This document shows positions 1 through 7,692 of a DNA stretch of 7,782 bases, piece after piece. Every line of letters begins with the position of its first letter. Positions within the stretch are counted from its first letter, which is position 1. Under the pieces are notes generated by a model, which had not been told where the DNA came from, ran no database searches, and saw only the letters and a program-made list of their open reading frames with translations. Source of the DNA: Candidatus Hydrogenedentota bacterium (GTDB taxonomy: Bacteria > Hydrogenedentota > Hydrogenedentia > Hydrogenedentales > SLHB01); assembly GCA_007118235.1 (NCBI GenBank), contig SKRY01000454.1, positions 1 through 7,782 of the forward strand, written 5' to 3'. The position numbers and the translations under genes are program-made.

Positions 1-287
1 AGGCAATCCCGCAGGTTGGCGCGGCCTTCCTCCTCGGCGGCGGCTATCGCGGCCAGCACGCAAAACAGCACATCGCCCAACTCCTCCTGAACGTGCCGGT
101 CATCGTCGTTCTCAATCGCCTCGATCAGCTCGCGCGTCTCTTCCTCCGTGAACCGGGCGAATTCGGCGCTCCCCTGCTCGCGATCCCACGGACACCCCTC
201 GGGACCACGCAAGAACCGGGCGAGATTCGCCAGCGTTTCCAGCCATTCCGCTTCGTTTTCCGGCGTCTTCCGCCAATGGGGATACAT
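1..287 (-). CDS. mazG: MazG-family nucleoside triphosphate pyrophosphohydrolase, N-terminal part (runs off the left edge)
   Basis: MazG hydrolyses nucleoside triphosphates to monophosphates and pyrophosphate in the cytoplasm, cleaning damaged or surplus nucleotides and, in some bacteria, influencing ppGpp levels. Only the first 95 residues are in the window. The family signature is clear: GCPWDREQ at residues 31-38, then the metal-binding motif EExxE (E49, E50, E53) followed by ExxD (E69, D72) within EELGDVLF. The ATG at 285-287 is preceded by AAAGGA with a 6-base spacer, and the product begins MYPHWRK. The gene lies 68 bases downstream of the sigma-54 activator on the same strand with no obvious terminator between them, so co-transcription is plausible. 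Whether it is the two-domain form (about 260 residues) or a single-domain form cannot be seen, because the C-terminus is outside. Confidence 0.9.
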   Translation of the reverse strand, partial: MYPHWRKTPENEAEWLETLANLARFLRGPEGCPWDREQGSAEFARFTEEETRELIEAIENDDDRHVQEELGDVLFCVLAAIAAAEEEGRANLRDC

Positions 288-355
288 CAAATGTCCTTTC
301 GTTCTGGACGTGCTTAAAAGGCAGACCGGCTTGCGCCTCTCGCCAAGACGCCGCC

Positions 356-1759
<1,404 letters not shown>

Positions 1760-2019
1760 ACGCAACCCTTACCTCTGGGAACCGCGGGCGAAAAGTCCCC
1801 TGAAAGAACACGATAGGGGCGATTCGCATTCACCCCAGTTTTCGGCGAAACCCCTCCGGGTCCCGCCTCCCCGTTGGCGCCTCAATATTCGTTAGCGCCC
1901 CGCGACAGGTTTCCAATTCTTTCCTCACGCTCAGTACTTCGACCCCTTAAGTATACAGTAAATAATTCTAATATATGTTGTACTATATCATTCAAGTTTT
2001 TGATCGGGTCATGGCCGCT
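1760..2019 (-). promoter_or_regulatory. Leader of the response-regulator gene with an AT-rich promoter-like island
   Basis: This 260-base gap has no gene. Positions about 1945-2000 are very AT-rich compared with the GC-rich surroundings. On the minus strand TTGAAT (1990-1995) lies 16 bases before TATTAG (1968-1973) and 19 bases before TAGAAT (1965-1970); a separate TATACT sits at 1950-1955 without a good -35 partner. These fit a sigma-70-type promoter for the regulator, giving a leader of roughly 200 bases. A small near-palindrome (TTTCG/CGAAA, about 1840-1850) lies in that leader. I saw no intrinsic terminator for the upstream gene, which ends at 2020, and no -24/-12 element. Inference only. 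Confidence 0.35.
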
Positions 2020-3597
2020 TCAATTCTCCACTACCCTCGAAAAACTCCCGGACGGCGCTGGCTGAAAGTAGCGGGGAAAGCGGGCATTCGCGTTCACCCG
2101 CGCCACCAGTTCTTCCAGGCGCTCCCGGTCGCCCCGCGCCAAACCGTCATACACCGAGGCGGTGAAGGCCGTCAAGTGGCTCTCTGCTCCAGCCAGCCGT
2201 GCGAGCAATCCCATGCGCTCCGAACACCATCCCACGCCATCCATTTGCAGAAGCTCGAAAGCGAGGCTCTCCCGTTGGCTGTTCGCCTGATAGACGCAAT
2301 ATCCCTTGCGGGGAACGCGAATCGCGGGAGCCGCGTTCGCGGCCGGCCCAAGCCGCAGCAATAGCTCGTGGAACTCCCCGGCGGGGTCGTATGCCATGGG
2401 GGCGCCATTCGCCGCCATGTCCGCTCTCGCCAGTGTGATGCCGGCGGGCGCGGCGCACTCCACCAGCCGGATGGTTTCCGCCCTGGTATGGTAATCGTCC
2501 CACACCGATGGAAAACGAAAATGCGCCGCCGTGGGGAGGCCCATTTGTTGGCACTCGCGAATGAGCGCTATCGTTTCGCTGACGGAAAAGTCAAGGCCAT
2601 AAATGTCCTCAATAAGCCGCTGGCTCCCGCTGTACACATTCAGGCCCAATGCCGCCAGAAGACCCGTGCGCGGCACGCTCGAATCCCGTTCCCTTGCGCC
2701 CGGAGTGACCCGGCATGCCAGCAGCATCCCCGGGACATACGCTTCCAGCATGCCCGCGAGCACCTCGGCATGCGTGGTGCCTTCAAACGGCAACGCCGCC
2801 CAGAACACCCGGCTCCCCGTGACGCGGGCGATTCCCCGGGCTTCACCGCCCAGTCGCTCCAAGGCGGACACCGTAAACGGCCCCGTGCGCGCTCCAATCG
2901 CCGCATCGTTGACGGACAACGAGAACACAGGGAGCTTGCGGCCTTCGTGAACGGCTGGGTACACGTCCGGCGCATATCCCACCCCTTCGTTCAGGGCCGC
3001 CGCGCCTGTTCCCGCCTCGCCAAGGATGGAGAGCGGCAAACGCCATTCATCGGCCGATACGGCGCTCTTACGGGGTCCGCTATTGTCGTCCAGCGGCGGC
3101 CCGGACTCAGGCAGGACAGCGGTGAACGGGGAGTCCGCGTTGTCCAGAAAGGCTTGATGAGCAACCGCCCAAGGGCCCGCCGCAAGGATAGGCCGGCGGG
3201 GACGCTCGCGGCGAAGCCAGGCCGCCATGTGAAACGCGGCCCGCGCGCATGAACGGGACGCCATCCAAAGGACAACGAACGCGGGCGCATCGCGCGCCAC
3301 GGCCGCCGCGGCCTCCCGAGTGGCGATCTCCAGTTGCCGGGCGCAGCTGCGGTTGATGGTCCGGCGCTGCCTAATGCCCCGCGCGGCCTTCCAGCCGCCG
3401 TGCGTTCCGAAACAGCCGCGCAATTCTGGAGGATAGAGGCGCTGCAGAAATGACGGCGCGCCGAAATCGTACACCATGGGCGTTTGCCCGGCGCCTTCCA
3501 GAATACGAGCGGCGTGCGCGAGTCCGGCCTGTGGAAAGAGCGGCGCAAGCGAGAACGGAGAGCCTGGACAGTAAACCAAGGCGCCTCGCAGGGACAT
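2020..3597 (-). CDS. B12-binding/radical SAM-like protein lacking the CxxxCxxC cluster motif (possible pseudoenzyme)
   Basis: The 525-residue protein has the architecture of the cobalamin-binding radical SAM superfamily. An N-terminal Rossmann-like region (about 1-165) contains RGALVYCPGS, the typical GLAHAARILEGAGQTPMVYDF stretch and AAGPWAV near 139-145. A TIM-barrel-like region follows, with SGSQRLIEDIYG at 323-334 and a C-terminal FPSVWDDYHTRAETIRLVE stretch, both typical of radical SAM barrels. Where the 4Fe-4S motif should lie, after LPVFSLS, the sequence reads VNDAAIGARTG (229-239): the three cysteine positions appear to be A232, A236 and G239. The frame is otherwise open and uninterrupted. 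If the alignment is right, it cannot bind the usual cluster or cleave SAM reductively. I chose ATG 3597, since GGAGGAGGAG precedes it by 5 bases and the domain begins right there; a start at 3660 would add 21 residues without a well-placed ribosome-binding site. It sits alone, preceded by a structured leader. Substrate and role are unknown. Confidence 0.6.
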   Translation of the reverse strand: MSLRGALVYCPGSPFSLAPLFPQAGLAHAARILEGAGQTPMVYDFGAPSFLQRLYPPELRGCFGTHGGWKAARGIRQRRTINRSCARQLEIATREAAAAVARDAPAFVVLWMASRSCARAAFHMAAWLRRERPRRPILAAGPWAVAHQAFLDNADSPFTAVLPESGPPLDDNSGPRKSAVSADEWRLPLSILGEAGTGAAALNEGVGYAPDVYPAVHEGRKLPVFSLSVNDAAIGARTGPFTVSALERLGGEARGIARVTGSRVFWAALPFEGTTHAEVLAGMLEAYVPGMLLACRVTPGARERDSSVPRTGLLAALGLNVYSGSQRLIEDIYGLDFSVSETIALIRECQQMGLPTAAHFRFPSVWDDYHTRAETIRLVECAAPAGITLARADMAANGAPMAYDPAGEFHELLLRLGPAANAAPAIRVPRKGYCVYQANSQRESLAFELLQMDGVGWCSERMGLLARLAGAESHLTAFTASVYDGLARGDRERLEELVARVNANARFPRYFQPAPSGSFSRVVEN

Positions 3598-3913
3598 GGC
3601 GTCTCCTCCTCCGTACAGCAGCAATGAAGTAAGTACCGTAATCGCCGGAGCCGCCGCCATCAGACGTACTCACATCCCCCCAGAATGGTGCTCATGGGAG
3701 ACGGCTGAACAAGGCGCGCGTCTATATTCCGCGATTATAATGAAAAACGATACGGAACATCCCCAATGAAATCGGACCATCCCTCAAGAATCCGGATGTG
3801 ATCCCATCATATTGTGGGATAAGGATAGCATATCCACAATATATAAACAACATGCTACGGATGAGCCTATCCTTCGGCGGGTCGTAAAGGATTCGGCATG
3901 GGGCGGGAAAGTG
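3598..3913 (-). promoter_or_regulatory. 316-base leader of the radical SAM-like gene, with two promoter candidates
   Basis: No gene is seen here. On the minus strand a -35-like TTGTTT (3845-3850) and a -10-like TATCCT (3822-3827) are separated by exactly 17 bases, and the pair is embedded in a long inverted repeat (3809-3842). Further downstream a perfect TATAAT (3734-3739) lacks a recognisable -35. Transcripts would carry leaders of about 130 to 220 bases before ATG 3597. The start-proximal end has an unusually strong ribosome-binding site, GGAGGAGGAG. The region also covers the 3' flank of the exoribonuclease gene ending at 3914, for which I see no terminator with a U-run. Confidence 0.4.
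3809..3842. repeat. Near-perfect inverted repeat, 12-13 base arms, overlapping a promoter candidate
   Basis: Left arm ATATTGTGGGATA (3809-3821) and right arm TATCCACAATAT (3831-3842) are reverse complements apart from one extra G, separated by 9 bases. There is no T-run on either side, so it is not a good intrinsic terminator. Its overlap with the TTGTTT/TATCCT pair makes an operator for a dimeric regulator the most natural reading, though an RNA hairpin is also possible. Confidence 0.6.
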
Positions 3914-4864
3914 TCAGTCGTCCTCCCGGGTCCAGATCTGGCGGCCAATCATCCCGATGTAGTCCGACCACACCCGGTCCCGGTCCTTGGTTTCGGTCAC
4001 GACCCGATCAAACGCGTTGGTCTGCGCGCTCATGTTGTCGCAGTGATAGAGGACAAGCGCTTCAAGGGTTTTGGGCAGCACGGGCGATCCGGTTTGGAGT
4101 TCGCCATGATGGGCCAGCACGCAGTGGAGTAACTGAAGCCGCAGGTTCTCGGGAAACCCTTGGATGGCGTCTATCCGTTGCTGCACCATATCCATCCCTA
4201 TCGCAAGATGGCCGAGGAGTTTCCCCGCGCTGGTGTAATCCACATACACGCCGTGGGTCATTTCTTCAAGCTTGCCCACGTCATGCACCAGAACGGCCGT
4301 GAGGAGGAGATCGCGATTGATCCCGGAGAAAAGCTCGCACATGGTCTCCGCGCAACGCGCCATCTCATGGCAATGCTCGAGCAGACCGCCGCGATAGGCG
4401 TGATGCCACTTCTTTCCGGCCGCCGCGGCCTTGAATTGCTCGACGAAGGCCCCGTCCTCTAGAAAGGCGTCCACCAGCTTGCGCAGCCACGGATCCTGGA
4501 CCTGGCTCAAAATCCCGGTGAAAGCAACGTGAAGTTCCTCCACATTATCCAGGGCGGCCGCCAAATCGGCGGGATCGTATTCCGATTCCCGCAAGGGGAG
4601 CACTTGATCCACGCGAACTTGCGGGCGATCCTGATACGTGTTGACCGTGCCCCGCACGCGAACCACATCCCCCACCTCAAACAGTTTGGCGACGGCGGGC
4701 GCGTTTTGCCACAGCACGCCGCCAATCTCGCCGGTGCGATCCTTGAAGACCATGCCCAGGAATTTACCCCCGGACTGCAAGTCACGCAGGTCCTTGCGAG
4801 CCGCGATGAAATAATCGCTGACGTAGTCACCTTCCTGAAGCATATCGACGAACTGTTGTTTCAT
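3914..4864 (-). CDS. yhaM: YhaM-like 3'-5' exoribonuclease (OB-fold plus HD domain)
   Basis: YhaM enzymes are cytoplasmic metal-dependent 3'-5' exoribonucleases that trim RNA, with some activity on single-stranded DNA. An OB-fold nucleic-acid-binding domain covers about residues 10-95 (YFIAARKDLRDLQSGGKF, VVRVRGTVNTYQDRPQVRVD). An HD metal-dependent phosphohydrolase domain follows, with WHHAYRGGLLEH (153-164), the metal-binding pair H194-D195 in VHDVGK, H219 in GHLAIG, and HHGE at 252-255. All expected histidines and aspartates are present. At 316 residues it matches the usual length of about 314. I chose ATG 4864, preceded by GGAG with a 6-base spacer; an upstream TTG at 4876 would add four residues. 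It is 201 bases from the upstream fabG with a strong hairpin between them, so it is probably transcribed separately. Its substrates cannot be read from the sequence. Confidence 0.88.
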   Translation of the reverse strand: MKQQFVDMLQEGDYVSDYFIAARKDLRDLQSGGKFLGMVFKDRTGEIGGVLWQNAPAVAKLFEVGDVVRVRGTVNTYQDRPQVRVDQVLPLRESEYDPADLAAALDNVEELHVAFTGILSQVQDPWLRKLVDAFLEDGAFVEQFKAAAAGKKWHHAYRGGLLEHCHEMARCAETMCELFSGINRDLLLTAVLVHDVGKLEEMTHGVYVDYTSAGKLLGHLAIGMDMVQQRIDAIQGFPENLRLQLLHCVLAHHGELQTGSPVLPKTLEALVLYHCDNMSAQTNAFDRVVTETKDRDRVWSDYIGMIGRQIWTREDD

Positions 4865-5065
4865 GGGGATCTCCAATGGGGATACATGGTGCGGCGGGTT
4901 CGATAAGCGCCCATCTTATCAGACAGCGGCGCCGATCCGCGAACGAGGATGCGCTAGTGGCATAGCGGTATTTGTGAAGTTCTAACGTACCGTTGGAAGC
5001 TAAACATCCCCCGCACGTTTAGGCCGGGGGATGTTTCCAACAAAACAACAAGCACGTACGCGGTC
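4865..5065 (-). promoter_or_regulatory. Intergenic leader of the YhaM-like gene
   Basis: This 201-base gap separates fabG from the exoribonuclease gene. It holds the large hairpin at 4993-5040 and a smaller inverted repeat, GATAAG (4902-4907) and CTTATC (4915-4920) with a 7-base spacer. Just before the ATG at 4864 there is an in-frame ATG-to-stop run of eight codons (MYPHWRSP, starting at 4887) whose TGA overlaps the gene's ATG as ATGA; it has no Shine-Dalgarno, so I do not call it a gene. No convincing -35/-10 pair was found. Confidence 0.35.
4993..5040 (-). terminator. Strong 16-pair hairpin downstream of fabG (terminator-like or IS200/IS605-end-like)
   Basis: Inner arms ACATCCCCCG (5004-5013) and CGGGGGATGT (5025-5034) pair perfectly around an 11-base loop. 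Outer arms TTGGAA (4993-4998) and TTCCAA (5035-5040) add six pairs, with a one-sided 5-base bulge. It begins about 25 bases after the fabG stop, where an intrinsic terminator is expected, but the U-run after the stem is poor in both directions. The plus-strand text CCCCCG...TTTAG...CGGGGG also resembles right-end hairpins of IS200/IS605 (TnpB-carrying) elements. The structure is certain; its role is not. Confidence 0.5.
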
Positions 5066-5803
5066 TTACATGGCCAGGCCGCCGTCGATGGGAATGACGG
5101 CGCCGGTGATGTACGAGGCGTTGGGGCTGGCGAGAAAACGCACAAGATCGGCGACTTCCTCCGGCGCGCCCACCCGCCCTAGGGGCACGCGATCCACAAT
5201 GGCGCTGCGTTGCTCCTCGCTCAATTCGTCGGTCATGCTCGTCTTGATGTACCCCGGACACACCACGTTCACGGTGATATTGCGGGAGGCGAACTCTTGC
5301 GCCAGCGACTTGCTGAAACCGATAAGCCCCGCCTTGGACGCGGCGTAGTTGGTCTGGCCGGCTTGCCCCCGAAGCCCAATGATGGAGGACATGTTTACGA
5401 TGCGGCCCCACCGTTGCTTCATCATCCCGCGCACCGCGGCGCGGCAACAATAGAAGGCGCTGTTAAGATTGACTCGGATGACGCTCTCCCAGTCGGCATC
5501 CTTCATACGCATCACAAGCGCGTCGCGATTGATGCCAGCATTGTTCACAAGCACGTTGACGGGTCCCAGGTCGTTTTCGATGCGCTTGAAGAGCGCGTCC
5601 ACCGCCTCGCGATCCGTGACGTCCGCGGCGTAGCCTTTCACATTGGAGCCTAGTTCGCTGGCGGTTTCCTCCACCGCCTCAAGCGACAGGTCGCAAATCG
5701 CAACCTTGACCCCGCTCTTGGCGAAGGCCTGCGCGCAAGCCTTGCCAATGCCCCGTCCGCCCCCGGTAACCAGCACAATCTGCTCGACGTTGTCGTTCGT
5801 CAT
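5066..5803 (-). CDS. fabG: 3-oxoacyl-[acyl-carrier-protein] reductase FabG
   Basis: A short-chain dehydrogenase/reductase that reduces 3-oxoacyl-ACP to 3-hydroxyacyl-ACP in each round of type II fatty acid synthesis in the cytoplasm. The cofactor motif TGGGRGIG is at residues 13-20, NNAG at 87-90, and the catalytic tetrad is complete: N112, S140, Y153 and K157 (YAASK). Stretches such as NRDALVMRMKD, GLIGFSKSLAQEFASRNITVNVV and the C-terminal ITGAVIPIDGG are characteristic of FabG rather than of SDRs in general. The 245-residue length is normal. The ATG at 5803 follows GGAGGG closely. Asp38 at the end of strand beta-2 (AICDLS) would favour NADH over NADPH by the usual SDR rule, which is an inference. 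The usual partners fabD, acpP and fabF are absent; it lies 74 bases after the TOPRIM gene and before a hairpin. A related SDR acting on another substrate cannot be fully excluded. Confidence 0.9.
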   Translation of the reverse strand: MTNDNVEQIVLVTGGGRGIGKACAQAFAKSGVKVAICDLSLEAVEETASELGSNVKGYAADVTDREAVDALFKRIENDLGPVNVLVNNAGINRDALVMRMKDADWESVIRVNLNSAFYCCRAAVRGMMKQRWGRIVNMSSIIGLRGQAGQTNYAASKAGLIGFSKSLAQEFASRNITVNVVCPGYIKTSMTDELSEEQRSAIVDRVPLGRVGAPEEVADLVRFLASPNASYITGAVIPIDGGLAM

Positions 5804-5877
5804 ATTCCCTCCGCTCGCTAAAGGTTGCTATTATCAGATCAGGTCTCCGCCCAACGGCAGGGTCCTCAAACGTTTTC

Positions 5878-6537
5878 TCAGCGCTCTTGTAACTCTAGTT
5901 CAAATAACTCCGCAAACCAGCGCGCAAACTGTTCGCCCGCAGGGCGATCGGCGCGAAGGTAGCGTTTGGTGATTGCCGTACCAAACGGCTGCCCAGGCTC
6001 TTCTTGCCAAGCCAGCCACGCATGGATGACGGCCTTCTTGCGATAGGTATCCTTGAACGTAGCGCCCTTCTGTTTGGCGGTATCCGTGGCCTGTTCGGCG
6101 TGACCGAGAAGGCAGTCCCCCTCGTCCACGAGCTTCGTGAGGAAGTCCTCAAGGATCCCGGCGGCCCGGTTGCCGGGCATCAACCAAACGCCCACACGCG
6201 TCCCGAACTTCATGGATTCTCCTATAAAACCTTGTGAGGGTGGCTCAACCGGTGTGTCAACATATACTCTACTCAACCTGTCCCGAATGGCTTGCCAACG
6301 GCTCTCCACTTCGGTGTCGGCGTCAACGACGAAACCCACCACGCCACGGGAGTTGGTAGACACAGCGACCTTCACGCTTTCCAGCAATTGGCTGACGGAA
6401 CCGCTTTCCTTGATGAGCGGCTCCTCGGACGGGGGCTGACTAACGCGACACTCAACACCGTAATGATGCATCAGATGGAGTATGGCATGCGCATCGTCCT
6501 TGCCCTCCACGTACAATATGCGTTCACCCTCAGCCAT
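5878..6537 (-). CDS. TOPRIM-like protein, DUF3226-like, probable effector partner of the upstream AAA15 ATPase
   Basis: A 219-residue soluble protein with the layout of a TOPRIM fold. A glutamate-bearing first motif ILYVEGKDD (7-15, E11) is followed by GVVGFVVDADTE (65-76) with the DxD pair D72/D74. TOPRIM domains use these acidic residues to bind metal and cleave or rejoin nucleic acid. The segment GVWLMPGNRAAGILEDFL (116-133) matches what I remember of the DUF3226 family, where this loop more often reads PDN than PGN. The C-terminal part (about 155-219) carries a lysine-rich stretch and AWLAWQEEPGQPFGTAI. The ATG at 6537 lies 3 bases after the ATPase stop and has no good ribosome-binding site of its own, so it is probably made by translational coupling. 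By analogy with OLD nucleases and PARIS AriB it is a candidate nuclease effector, but no activity is shown by sequence alone. Confidence 0.72.
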   Translation of the reverse strand: MAEGERILYVEGKDDAHAILHLMHHYGVECRVSQPPSEEPLIKESGSVSQLLESVKVAVSTNSRGVVGFVVDADTEVESRWQAIRDRLSRVYVDTPVEPPSQGFIGESMKFGTRVGVWLMPGNRAAGILEDFLTKLVDEGDCLLGHAEQATDTAKQKGATFKDTYRKKAVIHAWLAWQEEPGQPFGTAITKRYLRADRPAGEQFARWFAELFELELQER

Positions 6538-6540
6538 GGC

Positions 6541-7653
6541 TTAGCGAAGCTCGATTTCTTGTTCCACGGCCGTCTGCACTTGGGAAGCGTCGAAGGCGAC
6601 GGATTCCTTGAGATTGCGGTCCAGCTTGTGAACCATTACGTGCTGAGCAACATCCGGATCGCTCTCGTGAAGCCAGGCCAGCCCGCGAAGACAATCCAAA
6701 CTGTGGGTAGTAGCGAAGACTTGAACGTTTGAATCCCTAGCCGTGCGGATGACTAGCCGCCACATGTCCCGCATCACACTCCAATGAAGGCCCGTGTCGA
6801 TCTCGTCAATGAGAAGCGTTCCATTGGCGCTGTGGATCAGCGAGAGGGACAAGGCTAGCAGACGCCTCACGCCTTCGCCAAGGCTCCCCAAAGGGAGGCG
6901 TCCCTTGGTCTCGCGAAACCCGGCCAAGATGCCGCCCTGGCCACTTGACCGGCGTGCTTGCGCCCCCGTTAGAAAGACAATGTCGACGATGTCCCCCTCA
7001 AGGATACGCATCGCCTCAATCACCTCGCCTTCGCGGCGCTCCGCGAGAACACGATCCCACATATCGCTCATGGAGCGCGGTTCGAGCGATTCCGGAGCGA
7101 TGTGCTGAATGGGCGGACCTGCTTTGTGGCGCATGCGGCGCGGCCGATGATATGAATAGGCCAGCTCCAACAGAGCGCCTTCTTCGGAAACCAACCACGA
7201 ATCTGGCTCCTCGTCCTCTCCGTTGGATCCGCCTCCAACAAGCAACGAATACGCCGCGGCGGATTCGCCGAATCTGTCAAACAACCGCTGTTGAGATTCC
7301 GAAGCCAGTTTAGCCTGTATAACTCGAACGGTTAAGGGTGCCAGCCCATTATCCGCCCCTATTGAAAATTCCGACCCGAGATCTAGACTGTGCCCACGAA
7401 AAAAATGCGAGATTTCCGGAGCCTCCCGCTTCAAAGACTCGGTGTCTTCACCGAAAAAGATCGTCTCACCCCTGAGAAAGGCGATCTGCGCCAACACGGC
7501 TGGATCGCCGCCGGACGCCAGAAAGTGAACGGCCTCGAGCACGGAGGTCTTCCCCGAGTTGTTCATTCCCACGATAAGATTGACCGGCCCGAGCCCGTCT
7601 AGCCGGTATGTGTCGAACCCGCGGTAGTTTGTTAGGGAAAGCGAATGAATCAT
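6541..7653 (-). CDS. AAA15/OLD-like ABC-type ATPase, probable sensor/regulator of a TOPRIM partner
   Basis: A 370-residue ABC-class ATPase of the AAA15 (OLD/RecF-like) group, presumably cytoplasmic. The N-terminus MIHSLSLTNYRGF is typical. Walker A GMNNSGKT lies at 29-36, the ABC-signature-like LGSLGEGVRRLL at 255-266, Walker B TLLIDEID at 279-286 (D283, E284), and the switch-histidine motif ATTHSLDCL at 314-322 (H317). A variable insert at about 60-230, with an acidic Gly-rich patch (GGGSNGEDEEPD, 140-151), separates Walker A from the rest and probably replaces the coiled-coil or zinc hook of RecF/SMC relatives. It ends 3 bases before the TOPRIM gene. ATG 7653 was chosen because the family motif starts there, although only a distant GGAA lies upstream. 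Such ATPases typically gate a TOPRIM nuclease (OLD, PARIS AriA, GajA-like). By eye its base composition is a little less GC-rich than its neighbours. Confidence 0.82.
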   Translation of the reverse strand: MIHSLSLTNYRGFDTYRLDGLGPVNLIVGMNNSGKTSVLEAVHFLASGGDPAVLAQIAFLRGETIFFGEDTESLKREAPEISHFFRGHSLDLGSEFSIGADNGLAPLTVRVIQAKLASESQQRLFDRFGESAAAYSLLVGGGSNGEDEEPDSWLVSEEGALLELAYSYHRPRRMRHKAGPPIQHIAPESLEPRSMSDMWDRVLAERREGEVIEAMRILEGDIVDIVFLTGAQARRSSGQGGILAGFRETKGRLPLGSLGEGVRRLLALSLSLIHSANGTLLIDEIDTGLHWSVMRDMWRLVIRTARDSNVQVFATTHSLDCLRGLAWLHESDPDVAQHVMVHKLDRNLKESVAFDASQVQTAVEQEIELR

Positions 7654-7692
7654 GATTGGGATTTCCGGCTCACCGGCCAGCGTTCAACAAAC

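Noticed and set aside
1760..2019. A sigma-54 (-24/-12) promoter controlling the activator or mazG.
   Set aside because: I found no TGGCA-N-TTGC-type element on the minus strand in the gaps; only AT-rich sigma-70-like hexamers are present.
2368..3252. A long plus-strand open frame (294 codons) opposite the radical SAM-like gene, with others of similar kind opposite the regulator (992-1816).
   Set aside because: The proteins are rich in Arg, His, Pro and Gly with no recognisable motifs, whereas the minus strand encodes clear domains; these are high-GC antisense shadows.
3594..3660. An upstream ATG (3660) for the radical SAM-like protein, adding a hydrophobic N-terminus (AITVLTSLLLYGG) that could look like a signal peptide.
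   Set aside because: It has no properly spaced ribosome-binding site, while the ATG at 3597 has GGAGGAGGAG 5 bases upstream and begins exactly at the domain start.
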